Source: Kribbella steppae
GTDB lineage: Bacteria; Actinomycetota; Actinomycetes; Propionibacteriales; Kribbellaceae
Reading direction: 5' to 3'
Length of the DNA: 64,000 nucleotides
NCBI RefSeq assembly: GCF_004342025.1
Contig: NZ_SLWN01000008.1
Location: 419,569 to 483,568 of the forward strand
The translations under genes and the position numbers were made by a program. The notes below the pieces were generated by a model that was not told where the DNA came from, did not search any database, and saw only the letters and a program-made list of their open reading frames with translations. This document shows, piece after piece, positions 1 to 9,349 of the stretch (within the stretch, counting starts at the first letter, position 1; the number at the start of each line of letters is the position of its first letter).

Positions 1-1688
1 AGGAGCTGGCACGGTACGCCGCGCTTGGTCAGAGCGCCCGTAATCTGCTCTGCCTCGGACAGCGGCACGCGTGGGTCGTTGGCGCCGTGGATGACCAGCA
101 GTGGTGCCCGCAGGTCGTCGACCCGGCTCAACGGACTCGCCGACTCCAGGAACTCGCGGTCGGTCGCGAGGTACCCGTACTCCCGCTCCCGCGTCGCCCG
201 CCGGTAGTCCGAGGTGTTCTCCAGGAACGTCACCAGCGATGCGATGCCAACGATGTCCACACCGGCCGCCCACAATGACGGCTGGAAGGCCAACCCCGCC
301 AGCACCATGTAGCCGCCGTACGAGCCACCCCACAGCGCAGCCCGCGAGGGATCACACCCGATCGACGGCAGCCACGCGTGGATCGCGGCCAAGTCCTTCA
401 CCGAGTCCAGCCGCAGCTCCCGGTCGTCCAGGGAGTACCAGCGCTTCCCGTACGCCGCTGAGCCCCGGACGTTCGGTACGACGACGGTGTGGCCAGCTGC
501 GGCGAGTGCAGAGACCACCGGGTACCAGCCGCGCATAGCCGCACCCTCAGGACCGCCGTGGACGTGGACGACGGTGGACCCGAGGTCGGGCCCGATCGGC
601 CGGTAGACGAAGACTGGCACCTGCTCACCGTCGAACGACGGCACGCGGTGGGTCTCCGGGTGCGTCAGCTCGGCCGGCACCTCAGGCATCTCCGGCGGCC
701 GCATCGCGACGACCTCACCGGTCGCCAGCGTGTAGCGGTAGACGGTGGGCGGCTCGATCGGTGAGTGGTACGTCAGCAGGGCGAATGCACCGTCCGCAGA
801 CCAGATCGGGTCCGGCATCATCACGGCCTGTGCGCCGCAGCCGAGCGGGGGCAGGTCGAGCGGTCCGTCCAGTGCGCCGTCCTCCAGCTTGTGCAACGCC
901 AGCGGCACCAGACCGTCGTCGATCGTGGCGACCAGGAGGTGCTCGGCGTCGGGGCAGACCCAGCCGGCCAGGTCGTGCTCGTCGTCCACCAGCAGGTCCG
1001 ACCAGGTCCCCTCGGCCACGTCGTACTTCCGCAACGCCATCCAGTCCCGGTCCGCGTTACTCGCCACGATGAACTCGGACGAGCCCGGCAGCCAGGACAC
1101 CGCCCTCTGGTCGTTGTGCGCGTCGTACGGCGTGAGCTCGGTGACTGCTCGGGTGGTCGTGTCGACGAGCACCAGCTGCATCGAGTTGGCCGGGGCGCTG
1201 GCCAGTGACAGGACGACCCACTTGCCGTCCGGCGACGGGTTGACTGCCATGGCCCAGCCGCCGCCGTCGTACAGGACGGACTCGGTGCCGGTGGAGAGGT
1301 CGTGGGCGATCAGGTCGAAGTCGACGCCGTTGCGACGGTTGGTGGTGAACAGCACCCGGTCGGCCGTGGCCTCGACCAGGTAGTGCTTGAACCGAGGGTC
1401 GTGGACGAGCGGCGTGAGCGTCGGGTCGTCCAGGTCGAGGATGGACAGTTGACCGCGTTCGTTGCCACCGCTGTCGTGCTCCACGACGACCCGACGGCTA
1501 CCGGGGACGAACAGGGCGTTGGCGCACCTCTCGTCCAGATCGGTGAGCGCTCGCCAGGTGCCGTCGGGGGCCACTTCGTTGACCTGGCGGGTGCCGGTCC
1601 CGTCGTACAGGACCAGTAGGCGGCCCTCCTCGTTCACGTCGAGGGCCAGCGTGGTGGGCAGCGAGAGCAATGTCGTCAGCAGCACCAT
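1..1688 (-). CDS. S9 family prolyl oligopeptidase-like peptidase, C-terminus cut by window edge
   Basis: Serine peptidase of the prolyl oligopeptidase/acylaminoacyl peptidase type, probably cytosolic (no signal peptide). The N-terminal ~320 residues look like a beta-propeller with repeated short strand patterns. The alpha/beta-hydrolase part follows, with HVHGGPEG as oxyanion-loop region and the nucleophile motif GGSYGGYM near residue 460. IHGANDPRVP carries the likely catalytic Asp. The catalytic His would lie in the roughly 30-40 residues lost beyond base 1. The ATG at 1688 is preceded by a GAGG seven bases upstream. It lies downstream of the ABC exporter genes on the same strand, but a strong hairpin separates them. 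Substrate unknown. Confidence 0.9.
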   Translation of the reverse strand, partial: MVLLTTLLSLPTTLALDVNEEGRLLVLYDGTGTRQVNEVAPDGTWRALTDLDERCANALFVPGSRRVVVEHDSGGNERGQLSILDLDDPTLTPLVHDPRFKHYLVEATADRVLFTTNRRNGVDFDLIAHDLSTGTESVLYDGGGWAMAVNPSPDGKWVVLSLASAPANSMQLVLVDTTTRAVTELTPYDAHNDQRAVSWLPGSSEFIVASNADRDWMALRKYDVAEGTWSDLLVDDEHDLAGWVCPDAEHLLVATIDDGLVPLALHKLEDGALDGPLDLPPLGCGAQAVMMPDPIWSADGAFALLTYHSPIEPPTVYRYTLATGEVVAMRPPEMPEVPAELTHPETHRVPSFDGEQVPVFVYRPIGPDLGSTVVHVHGGPEGAAMRGWYPVVSALAAAGHTVVVPNVRGSAAYGKRWYSLDDRELRLDSVKDLAAIHAWLPSIGCDPSRAALWGGSYGGYMVLAGLAFQPSLWAAGVDIVGIASLVTFLENTSDYRRATREREYGYLATDREFLESASPLSRVDDLRAPLLVIHGANDPRVPLSEAEQITGALTKRGVPCQL

Positions 1689-1733
1689 TGCATCCTCACA
1701 CGAGGACGCTGATGGGCGGCGGGGCACGGCGTG

Positions 1734-1762
1734 GTGGGGCAGCCCGTGCTGGGCTGCCCCAC
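1734..1762 (-). terminator. Strong hairpin after the ABC exporter operon
   Basis: Perfect 12-bp inverted repeat, GTGGGGCAGCCC and GGGCTGCCCCAC, with a 5-base loop, between the ABC gene stop at 1767 and the peptidase start at 1688. There is no T-run on the minus strand, so it would be a U-less terminator of the kind common in actinobacteria. It could also be an mRNA stabiliser. Confidence 0.6.
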
Positions 1763-1766
1763 CGAG

Positions 1767-3545
1767 TCAGCGGTCGCCGTGCCAGGAGCGCCAGAGCGCC
1801 GCGTAGGCACCCTGGGCGTCGACCAGTTCGTCGTGGCCGCCGAGCTCGACGATCTTGCCGTCCTCCACCACCGCGATCACGTCCGCGTCGTGCGCCGTGT
1901 GGAGGCGGTGGGCGATCGCCACCACGGTCCTGCCCTCCAGCACACCGGCCAGCGACCTCTCCAGGTGCCGGGCGGCACGCGGGTCCATCAACGAGGTCGC
2001 TTCGTCCAGAACCAGTGTGTGCGGGTCCGCCAGCACCAACCGGGCCAGTGCGACCTGCTGTGCCTGTGCAGGAGTCAGTGAGACCCCACCGGAACCCACT
2101 TCGGTGTCCAGACCGTTGTCGAAGCCGGCGACCCACGCGTGAGCGTCGACAGCACGCAGTGCAGTCCACAGCTCGGCGTCGGACGCCTCCGGCCTGGCCA
2201 GCCGCAGGTTGTCCCGGACGCTGCCCACGAACACGTGGTGCTCCTGGTTGACCAGGGCAACGTGGCTCCGGACCTGCTCGGCCGACATCCTGTCGAGGGC
2301 CGCACCACCCAAGGTGATGTCACCGACCCGCGGCGAGTAGATACCGGCCAGCAACCGGCCCAACGTCGATTTCCCTGCTCCAGAAGGGCCTACGAGCGCG
2401 ACCCGGGCACCTGGCTGCACAGTCAGCGTGACGCCGTGCAGCACGTCGCGGCCTTCCAGATAGCCGAACCGCACCTCGTCGGCCAGCACAGTCCGGCCCT
2501 CCGGCTCGGCCTGATCACCTGCTGCGGCCGCCTCGACCTCACGGACCCCGACCAGGCGTGCCAGTGACACCTGCGCCACCTGGAGCTCGTCGTACCAGCG
2601 GATCATCATGTTGACCGGCTCGACCAGCATCTGGATGTACAGCGCACCCGTGGTGAGTGCGCCGACGGTGAGCCAGCCCTGGATGGCGAAGCCGCCACCG
2701 ATCACCAGCACCGCCGCCAACGCGACCGTGTGGGTCATGTTGATCACCGGGAACAGGACCATCCGCAGGTAGAGCGTGTACCGCTCCCACCCGACCCACT
2801 GTCCGATCCGGGTGTCACCCAGCTTGATCCGGCGATCACCGAGCCGGTGCGACTCCACGGTCCGGCCGGCGTCGACGGTCTCGGCCAGCGCCGAGGCCAC
2901 CGCGGCGTATCCGGCGGCTTCCGACCGGTACGCCGCCGGCGCCCGGCGGAAGTACCAGCGGCCGCCGATGATCAGGATCGGTGCCGCGATCACCACGGCC
3001 ACCGCCAGCTCCGGCGCGGTGACGACCAGCGCACCGATCAGCAACGACGCCCAGATGACCGCGATGGTCAGCTGCGGTACGGCGTCCCGCATGGCGTGCG
3101 AGAGCCGGTCGACGTCGGTGGTGATCCGGGACAGCAGGTCACCCGTGCCGGCCCGCTCCAGCACACCCGGAGGCAGTCCGACCGCGCGGATCAGGAAGTC
3201 CTCCCGCAGATCGGCCAGCATCTCCTCACCCAGCACCGCACCACGCAGGCGCGTGAGCCGGACGAACACGGTCTGGACGAGCAGCGCGCAGACGAACCCG
3301 AGGACGACGTACGGCAGGTCGACATCGCGCTCCCCCTGCGAGAGCTTCTCCACCACGTTGCCGAGCAGCCAGGGTCCGACCATGCCGCACAGCGCCGCCA
3401 CTGCGTTCACCAGCGTGAGCCAGCCGAACGCACGACGATGCCGGCGGAACAGTGTTTTCAGATAGGCGCGCACGGTCGCGCTGCCTGCTACCGGCAGCCG
3501 GGCAACTTCCTGCGGCGCTGCCGGGTCGTACTCTGGGCGCTTCAC
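1767..3545 (-). CDS. ABC exporter half-transporter, intact Walker A with degenerate signature
   Basis: Fused permease-ATPase (592 aa) of the ABCB exporter type. An N-terminal six-helix membrane domain (about residues 30-320) is followed by a nucleotide-binding domain. Walker A is GPSGAGKST (about 386-394) and Walker B is TLVLDEATS with the catalytic Glu (about 510). The H-loop His is present in AIAHRLHTA. The ABC signature is degenerate: SLTPAQAQQ in place of LSGGQ. It overlaps the upstream half-transporter by 4 bp, so the two are co-translated and very likely form a heterodimer. Substrate unknown; lipid, peptide or drug export are the usual roles. Confidence 0.93.
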   Translation of the reverse strand: MKRPEYDPAAPQEVARLPVAGSATVRAYLKTLFRRHRRAFGWLTLVNAVAALCGMVGPWLLGNVVEKLSQGERDVDLPYVVLGFVCALLVQTVFVRLTRLRGAVLGEEMLADLREDFLIRAVGLPPGVLERAGTGDLLSRITTDVDRLSHAMRDAVPQLTIAVIWASLLIGALVVTAPELAVAVVIAAPILIIGGRWYFRRAPAAYRSEAAGYAAVASALAETVDAGRTVESHRLGDRRIKLGDTRIGQWVGWERYTLYLRMVLFPVINMTHTVALAAVLVIGGGFAIQGWLTVGALTTGALYIQMLVEPVNMMIRWYDELQVAQVSLARLVGVREVEAAAAGDQAEPEGRTVLADEVRFGYLEGRDVLHGVTLTVQPGARVALVGPSGAGKSTLGRLLAGIYSPRVGDITLGGAALDRMSAEQVRSHVALVNQEHHVFVGSVRDNLRLARPEASDAELWTALRAVDAHAWVAGFDNGLDTEVGSGGVSLTPAQAQQVALARLVLADPHTLVLDEATSLMDPRAARHLERSLAGVLEGRTVVAIAHRLHTAHDADVIAVVEDGKIVELGGHDELVDAQGAYAALWRSWHGDR

Positions 3546-5305
3546 GCCGTCTCCTCGAGACTTGACTCTTCTTCACGGGTGACCACCGCGCGGTAGCGCG
3601 GGTTGCTGTGCACCAGTTCGTGGTGGGTGCCGACGGCGTCGACCCGGCCGTCCGGGATGAACACCACCCGCTCCGCGCGGTCCAGCATCAGCGGACTGGA
3701 CGTGAACACCACAGTGGTCCGGCCGGACCGCAGCAGTCGTAGGCCGTCCGCGATCCGTGCCTCGGTGTGCGCATCCACCGCACTGGTCGGCTCGTCCAGC
3801 ACCAGCACCGGCGGGTCGACGTACAGCGAACGGGCCAGTGCCACCCGCTGCCGCTGCCCACCGGACAGGGACCGGCCGCGCTCGGTCAGCAAGGCCTGCA
3901 TCGGGTCCGACTCACCAGCCGGCAGCGTTTGACGCAGTACGTCGAGAATGTCCGCGCACTGCGCAGCGTCGAGTGCTGTCTCCGGAGAGACCTCACCACT
4001 CGCTGGTACGTCGAACAGCTCCCGCACGGTCCCGGACAGCAGCACCGGATCCTTGTCCTGCACCAGTACGACGGTCCGCGCGGACTCCAACGGGATGTCG
4101 TCCAGTCCGACGCCGTCGAGGAGCACTGAGGCCTGGTTGTCCTCGGCGGCCGGGCTGTGGCCACCGAGGCGGTCGGCCAGCCGGCCACCCGCATCCGGGT
4201 CACCGGACACGACCGCAGTGAAACTCCCGGCCGGCACATGCAGCCCGGAGACCGGGTCGAGCAGGTCACCGTCCGGCAGCTGGGCGTCAGCGGTGCCCAT
4301 GGTCTCGTCGGTCCGCTTGAGCGACAGCACTCGAGCAGCCCGGCGCGCCGACACCTTGGAGAAGATGAACGCGCTCGCCGTCTCCTCGAACGTGTGCAGC
4401 GGCACCAGCATGAAGGTGATGAACCCGTACGTCGTGACGAGTTCGCCGACCGAGATCCGGTTGGACGTCACCATCCCGACACCCAGCCACACGATGACGA
4501 CCAGGAACAGCCCGAACAGCAGCACCTGGAGGGCCGCGATCAGCGACCACATCCGCGCACTACGGACCGCGCTGGCGCGGTACTCCTGCGAGGCCGAGCG
4601 GTAGCGGTCCAGGAACAACTGCTCACCGCCGATGCCACGCAGCACGCGCAGACCGGCGACGGTGTCGGCGGCCAGCTCGGTGGCCCGGCCGCCCTTGGCC
4701 CGCTGCGCGTCCGCGCGACGCTCCGCGGGACCCATCAGCGGCACGATCGAGAACGCGAGCACCGGTACGGCGACGGCGACCACCAGACCGAGCTGCGGCT
4801 CGTAGAAGAGCAGCCCGATCACCACGGCGAAACAGGTCAGCAGTGCGGCCGCGAACCGGCCGAGCACCTCGACGAACCAGCCGATCTTCTCCACGTCGCC
4901 GCTGCTCACGGCGACCACCTCACCGGCGGCGATCCGCCGGGTCAGCAGTGAGCCGAGCTCCGCGGCCTTGCGGAACAGCAGTTGCTGCAGGCGCGACGCC
5001 GTACAGATCCAGTTGGTCACCACGGCTTTGTGGAAGAACGAGTCGGCACCGGCTTTGGCCGCGCCAAAGGCGAGCAGCAGGCCGCCCGCCAGGAAGAGCT
5101 TGGGCCAGGACAGGTCGATCACGGCCTGGACGGCCAGACCGACGGCGACCGGAGCGGCGGCGATACCGCCGAAGTACAGGAGACCCCAGAAGAGCGCGAT
5201 CAGCTGACCGCGTAGTTGCTGGTGCTCCAGCCAGAGGATGAGTCGGAGACCGGACCGGGTGTCCGGCACACCCGGGTCGGCAAACGGAATGAGGCGCAGC
5301 GACAT
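3542..5305 (-). CDS. ABC exporter half-transporter, lost Walker A with intact LSGGQ
   Basis: Partner half-transporter (587 aa) with an N-terminal membrane domain and a C-terminal ATPase domain. The canonical signature SLSGGQRQRVALARSL (about residue 480) and Walker B VLVLDEPTS (about 503) are intact. The Walker A position reads SGDPDAGGRL, lacking GK[ST], and the H-loop position reads FTSSPL, lacking His. These defects are complementary to the downstream partner: Walker A of one and LSGGQ of the other make one good ATP site, while the remaining two halves make a dead site. First gene of the operon; divergent from the MFS pump. Confidence 0.93.
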   Translation of the reverse strand: MSLRLIPFADPGVPDTRSGLRLILWLEHQQLRGQLIALFWGLLYFGGIAAAPVAVGLAVQAVIDLSWPKLFLAGGLLLAFGAAKAGADSFFHKAVVTNWICTASRLQQLLFRKAAELGSLLTRRIAAGEVVAVSSGDVEKIGWFVEVLGRFAAALLTCFAVVIGLLFYEPQLGLVVAVAVPVLAFSIVPLMGPAERRADAQRAKGGRATELAADTVAGLRVLRGIGGEQLFLDRYRSASQEYRASAVRSARMWSLIAALQVLLFGLFLVVIVWLGVGMVTSNRISVGELVTTYGFITFMLVPLHTFEETASAFIFSKVSARRAARVLSLKRTDETMGTADAQLPDGDLLDPVSGLHVPAGSFTAVVSGDPDAGGRLADRLGGHSPAAEDNQASVLLDGVGLDDIPLESARTVVLVQDKDPVLLSGTVRELFDVPASGEVSPETALDAAQCADILDVLRQTLPAGESDPMQALLTERGRSLSGGQRQRVALARSLYVDPPVLVLDEPTSAVDAHTEARIADGLRLLRSGRTTVVFTSSPLMLDRAERVVFIPDGRVDAVGTHHELVHSNPRYRAVVTREEESSLEETA

Positions 5306-5507
5306 GACGTCTCACAAAGAGGCATAGGAGGGGTGAAGAAGGCACCTGACCAGGCGTGGATCAAGCCTAGGTGCGGCCACCGACAGTCCTCAAACCCTTT
5401 TCGGCCCGTGGTCTAAGGCCGGTATCCCGGTGGCTGAGACGCTGCCCGGAAACGTTCCAATCCGGCGGTTGTACAGTCTTCAAGTACGACGATCCGAGAG
5501 GAGTCGG

Positions 5508-6929
5508 GTGCAGGAACTGACGCGCAGGCGACGGCTGCTGATCCTCGTCATCTGCTGCTTCAGCCTGTTCATCGTCGGGCTCGACTCCACCATCGTGAAC
5601 CTGGCGCTGCCGGCCATCCGGGCCGAGCTGGACGCGGACGTCTCCAAGCTGCAGTGGACCATCGACGCCTACACGCTGGTGCTGGCCAGCCTGCTGATGG
5701 TGTCCGGCTCGACCGCGGACCGGGTCGGGCGGCGGCGGACGTTCCAGACCGGGCTGGTGGTGTTCGGGATCGGGTCGCTGCTGTGCGGCTTCGCGCCCAC
5801 CGTCGACCTGCTGATCGTGTTCCGGATGCTGCAGGCGGTCGGCGGGTCGATGCTCAACCCGGTCGCGATGTCGATCATCACCAACACCTTCACCGATCCG
5901 CGTGAGCGGGCGCAGGCGATCGGGGTCTGGGGCGGTGTGGTCGGGCTCAGCCTGGCCGTCGGACCGGTGGTCGGCGGGACGCTGGTCGACACGGTGGGCT
6001 GGCGGTTCATCTTCTGGATCAACGTGCCGGTCGCGCTGGCCGCCGTACTGCTGACTGCTCTGTTCGTGCCCGAGTCGCGGGCCGCGGTGCCGCGACGGAT
6101 CGATCCGGTCGGGCAGGTGCTGGTCGTGCTGCTGCTCGGTGGGGTGACGTACGGGATCATCGAGGGGCAGATGGCCGGGTGGACGTCGCCGCTGATCATC
6201 GGGTGTTTCGTGCTGGCCGGGGTCTCGCTGGTGAGTCTTGTGCTCTACGAGCGACGGCGGGAGGAGCCGTTGCTCGAGCCGCGGTTCTTCCGGAGTGCGC
6301 CGTTCTCGGGGGCGACGTTGATCGCGGTCGCGGGGTTCTCGGCACTGTCCGGGTTCCTGTTCCTCAATTCGCTGTATCTGCAGTCGGTGCGCGGGTTCTC
6401 GGCGCTGCATGCCGGGTTGCTGACGTTGCCGATGGCGGCGATGACGGTGGTGTTCGCGCCACTGTCCGGATGGCTGGTCGGGCATCGCGGACCACGGCTG
6501 CCGCTGGTGGTTGCCGGGAGCATGCTCACCGCTTCGGGGCTGGTGTTGTCGCAGCTCTCGCTGGACACTCCGACGCTCGTGTTGCTGGCGGGTTACCTCG
6601 TCTTCGGGCTCGGGTTCGGGATGCTGAACGCGCCGATCACCAACGCCGCGGTGTCCGGTATGCCGCGGTCCCAGGCCGGTGTCGCGGCCGCGATCGCGTC
6701 GACCAGCCGCCAGGTCGGCGCATCACTCGGGGTCGCTATCGCCGGGACCGTGTTGACGGCGCGGTTGGTCGGTCCGCTGGAGACCGGGTTCGTCGACGCG
6801 GCTCAGTTGTGCTGGTACATCATCGCCGGCTGCGGATTGCTCGTGCTGATCCTCGGACTGATCACGACCGGCTCGTGGGCACGCCGTACCGCTGCTGCTG
6901 TCGCCGAGGATCTCGTCAGGGCTCGGTGA
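5508..6929 (+). CDS. MFS drug:H+ antiporter, DHA2 (14-helix) type
   Basis: Multidrug efflux permease of the EmrB/QacA family. The N-terminus has LDSTIVNLALPAI, the DHA2 motif D1, followed by DRVGRRR as motif A. About 14 hydrophobic segments and no large soluble domain are visible. I chose the GTG at 5508 (473 aa) because GAGAGGAG sits just upstream and the first helix begins soon after. An in-frame GTG at 5430 would add 26 residues without family support. Divergent from the ABC exporter; its 3' end overlaps the convergent RelA/SpoT-domain gene by 14 bp. Substrate unknown. Confidence 0.9.
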   Translation: MQELTRRRRLLILVICCFSLFIVGLDSTIVNLALPAIRAELDADVSKLQWTIDAYTLVLASLLMVSGSTADRVGRRRTFQTGLVVFGIGSLLCGFAPTVDLLIVFRMLQAVGGSMLNPVAMSIITNTFTDPRERAQAIGVWGGVVGLSLAVGPVVGGTLVDTVGWRFIFWINVPVALAAVLLTALFVPESRAAVPRRIDPVGQVLVVLLLGGVTYGIIEGQMAGWTSPLIIGCFVLAGVSLVSLVLYERRREEPLLEPRFFRSAPFSGATLIAVAGFSALSGFLFLNSLYLQSVRGFSALHAGLLTLPMAAMTVVFAPLSGWLVGHRGPRLPLVVAGSMLTASGLVLSQLSLDTPTLVLLAGYLVFGLGFGMLNAPITNAAVSGMPRSQAGVAAAIASTSRQVGASLGVAIAGTVLTARLVGPLETGFVDAAQLCWYIIAGCGLLVLILGLITTGSWARRTAAAVAEDLVRAR

Positions 6930-7920
6930 TACCGGCGCGGGCGAGGGCTTTGAGGCGGCCGCGGAGGATCTTCTGCCGACGCTCCTCGTCGGGGAACAGG
7001 TCGATGTACGCCGCACCCTTCGCGGCGAGCAGGTCGTCGTCGAGGCGTCGTACCGTTCCAGCTGGGAAGCGGTGGGTCATCGCGGCCTGGACGGCGGAGC
7101 TGTCGATGCCGGCGAGCAGGTCGGTGAGTTGCTCCTCGGTGGTGACGCCGAGGCGCGCGAGCACGCTGAGGATCCAGGCATAGTGGTTCGTCTTCGCGTG
7201 CGGGGCGTCCGGGTAGCGCCGGGTCAGGTACGTCGTCAGCGTCGCGGGGGTGAGGTCACGCGGGGTCTTGTCCGGCTCGGCCGCGGCGAGCTCGCGGTAC
7301 AGGCGGTCGATCTCGGTGAACTCGTTGTCGGCCAGCTCCATCAACGCCGCCGCGAGCAGGAACCGCCGGTCGAACTCGGGCTTGCGTTCCGGCGGGATGT
7401 CCAGCTTGTAGCGGATGTCGTGCTCGAACTCGGCCCACGCGTGCTGGACCGCCGTCCGGACCTGGATCTCCATCGTCAGGTTCTTCAGTACGGCGTACTC
7501 CGGCAGCTCCCGGCGATGCGCGTTCAGCCGGACCAGGTAGTGCTTGCTCGCGTACCCGAAGACCCCCTGCGCCCGGGTGTGCGCACCCATGTCGGTGTGC
7601 TCGACGATCTCGAACTCGGCCTCGATCACCTCACACACCCGGTCCACCGCCTCCACCAGGAAGGTGATCACCCGGGCCGCGACCAGGTCGGTGATCTGGT
7701 TCAGCGGATCGTCGTACTTCGGCCGGCCCGGGACATCCGGATGCAGCTTCGACGCCTTGGCCAGGAACGACTCCGGATCCTTGGCCCGGGCCGTCGCGGT
7801 CAGGTAGTTGATGCCTTCTTCCTCGCCGATCAACTCATTGATCAACGACTCCAGCTTCCGCGCACCCCCGACGTACTGCTGATGCACCCGCTCGTACTGC
7901 CCAGCCCACTCCCCAACCAT
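6916..7920 (-). CDS. RelA/SpoT-domain protein (GTP pyrophosphokinase-like)
   Basis: Single-domain protein of 334 aa with a nucleotidyltransferase core of the (p)ppGpp synthetase type. Visible landmarks are DLVAARVITFL, GYASKHYLVRL, and MEIQVRTAVQHAWAEFEHD, the conserved ExQxRT...HAWAE-like element of alarmone synthetases. There is no HD hydrolase domain and no TGS or ACT domain, so it resembles a small alarmone synthetase with a helical C-terminal extension rather than a full-length Rel. Synthetic activity is inferred, not shown. Divergent from the ATPase gene across a 160-bp region with operator-like repeats. Confidence 0.85.
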   Translation of the reverse strand: MVGEWAGQYERVHQQYVGGARKLESLINELIGEEEGINYLTATARAKDPESFLAKASKLHPDVPGRPKYDDPLNQITDLVAARVITFLVEAVDRVCEVIEAEFEIVEHTDMGAHTRAQGVFGYASKHYLVRLNAHRRELPEYAVLKNLTMEIQVRTAVQHAWAEFEHDIRYKLDIPPERKPEFDRRFLLAAALMELADNEFTEIDRLYRELAAAEPDKTPRDLTPATLTTYLTRRYPDAPHAKTNHYAWILSVLARLGVTTEEQLTDLLAGIDSSAVQAAMTHRFPAGTVRRLDDDLLAAKGAAYIDLFPDEERRQKILRGRLKALARAGITEP

Positions 7921-7966
7921 GGCCGCACCCTAGTGCTCCCGCGGTGCTGGCGCTGTCTCGACAGGT

Positions 7967-8061
7967 CTAGCAAAATCTAGCAGTTTTGCTAGAAAGCTGT
8001 AGAGAATGCTGATGCGACACGTTCTGGTGGTGGATAGCGAAATCTAAGGAAAACGCTAGAC
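7967..8061 (+). promoter_or_regulatory. Operator-like CTAG array with a second degenerate copy
   Basis: CTAGCAAAA (7967-7975) and TTTTGCTAG (7984-7992) form a perfect 9-bp inverted repeat with another CTAG between them, giving CTAG spacings of 10 and 12 bp, close to one helical turn. A related half-degenerate copy, AAATCTAAGGAAAACGCTAGA, lies about 65 bp downstream, ending 20 bp before the ATPase start. The AT-rich patch stands out in this GC-rich region. Probably a repressor or activator binding site for one or both divergent genes; the regulator is unknown. Confidence 0.5.
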
Positions 8062-8080
8062 GGGCTCATACAGTGGCAGC

Positions 8081-9274
8081 ATGGATCCGATCCGGAATCC
8101 CTATGCGCCCGGCGCCGGTCAGCGGCCGCCTGAGCTGGCCGGACGCGACACCGAGGTGCGGCAGTTCGAGGTGGTGCTCGAGCGGGTCGCGGCAGGCAGG
8201 CCGGAGCGCAGTCTGGTGCTGAGCGGGCTCCGGGGTGTGGGTAAGACGGTGTTGCTGAACACCTTGCGGAGCCAGGCGATCAAACGCGCCTGGGGTACCG
8301 GGAAGATCGAGGCCCGGCCGGACCAGAGCATCCGGCTGCCGATCGCGCAGGCGATGCACACCGCGATGCGCGAGCTCGGGCACCGGCACCGCGACAACGA
8401 GCGGGTCGACCAGTTCAGCGCCGTACTGAAGGCGTTCGCGCTGCGGACCGCGGCGAACGACCGCAAGGGCATCCGCTGGCACCCGCCGGTCGACGTGGCC
8501 GCGGCGAAGGGCCGCGCCGACTCCGGTGACCTGGAGATGGACCTGATCGAGCTCTTCACCGACGCGGCCGATCTGGCCGGCGACCTGTCCGTCGGTGTCG
8601 GGCTGTTCATCGACGAGATGCAGGACATCAGCGCCGACGACCTCTCCGCGCTGTGCGCCGCCTGCCACGAGGTCTCCCAGCAGAGCGCACCCCTGGTCGT
8701 CGTCGGCGCCGGCCTGCCGCATCTGCCCGCCGTACTGTCCGCCAGCAAGTCCTACTCCGAGCGACTCTTCCGCTACATCCGCGTCGACCGCCTCGCCCGC
8801 GAAGCGTGCGACCGTGCCCTGATGATCCCGGCCGAGAGCGAGGGAGTCCGGTACGACGACGAGGCCCTCGACGAGCTGTACGCCCAGACCGACGGGTACC
8901 CGTACTTCGTCCAGGCCTTCGCCCACTCGACCTGGGACCACGCCCCGACCTCCCCGATCACCATCAAGGACGTCGCCGTCGCCGCACCGGAAGCATCCGC
9001 CGAACTCACCGTCGGCTTCTTCGGTTCGCGGTACGAGCGCGCCACCCCGGCCGAACGTGAATACATGCGCGCGATGGCCGAGCTGGGCATCGGTGTCGAC
9101 GACGGCTCGGTCCCTACCGCCGAGGTGGCCAGCACCCTCAACCGCAAACCTCAGTCCCTCTCCCCGGCCCGCGACGGCCTGATCAAGAAGGGCCTCGTCT
9201 TCTCCGCCGAACGCGGCACCGTCGCCTTCACCGTCCCCCACTTCGGCAAGTTCCTCCGCACCCGCACCGCGTAA
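8081..9274 (+). CDS. P-loop AAA-type ATPase with C-terminal winged-helix-like region
   Basis: ATP-binding protein of 397 aa. Walker A is GLRGVGKT (residues 49-56) and a Walker B-like GLFIDEMQDI lies near residue 175. The layout resembles the Orc1/Cdc6-like or archaeal-type ATPase family often annotated only as 'ATP-binding protein'. The C-terminal ~80 residues (YMRAMAELGIG... LNRKPQSLSPARDGLIKKGLV) look like a winged helix. No specific function can be assigned; DNA binding is an inference. A long reading frame on the opposite strand has no recognisable domains and is treated as a shadow. Confidence 0.85.
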   Translation: MDPIRNPYAPGAGQRPPELAGRDTEVRQFEVVLERVAAGRPERSLVLSGLRGVGKTVLLNTLRSQAIKRAWGTGKIEARPDQSIRLPIAQAMHTAMRELGHRHRDNERVDQFSAVLKAFALRTAANDRKGIRWHPPVDVAAAKGRADSGDLEMDLIELFTDAADLAGDLSVGVGLFIDEMQDISADDLSALCAACHEVSQQSAPLVVVGAGLPHLPAVLSASKSYSERLFRYIRVDRLAREACDRALMIPAESEGVRYDDEALDELYAQTDGYPYFVQAFAHSTWDHAPTSPITIKDVAVAAPEASAELTVGFFGSRYERATPAEREYMRAMAELGIGVDDGSVPTAEVASTLNRKPQSLSPARDGLIKKGLVFSAERGTVAFTVPHFGKFLRTRTA

Positions 9275-9349
9275 ACAGACCAACCCACGCGTGCTACGCA
9301 GCCGCTCCGTCTCCGTCGCGCCAACCCGTCGTGGACAGTAGTGAATGAG

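Noticed and set aside
5367..6485. 372-codon minus-strand frame opposite the DHA2 pump
   Set aside because: Composition is dominated by Arg, Gln, His, Pro and Asp with no fold; it mirrors the third codon positions of the transporter gene.
8066..9283. Long open frame on the minus strand opposite the ATPase gene
   Set aside because: It is Gly/Val/Asp-rich without any domain, while the plus strand encodes a clear P-loop ATPase over the same interval. This is a normal high-GC shadow frame.
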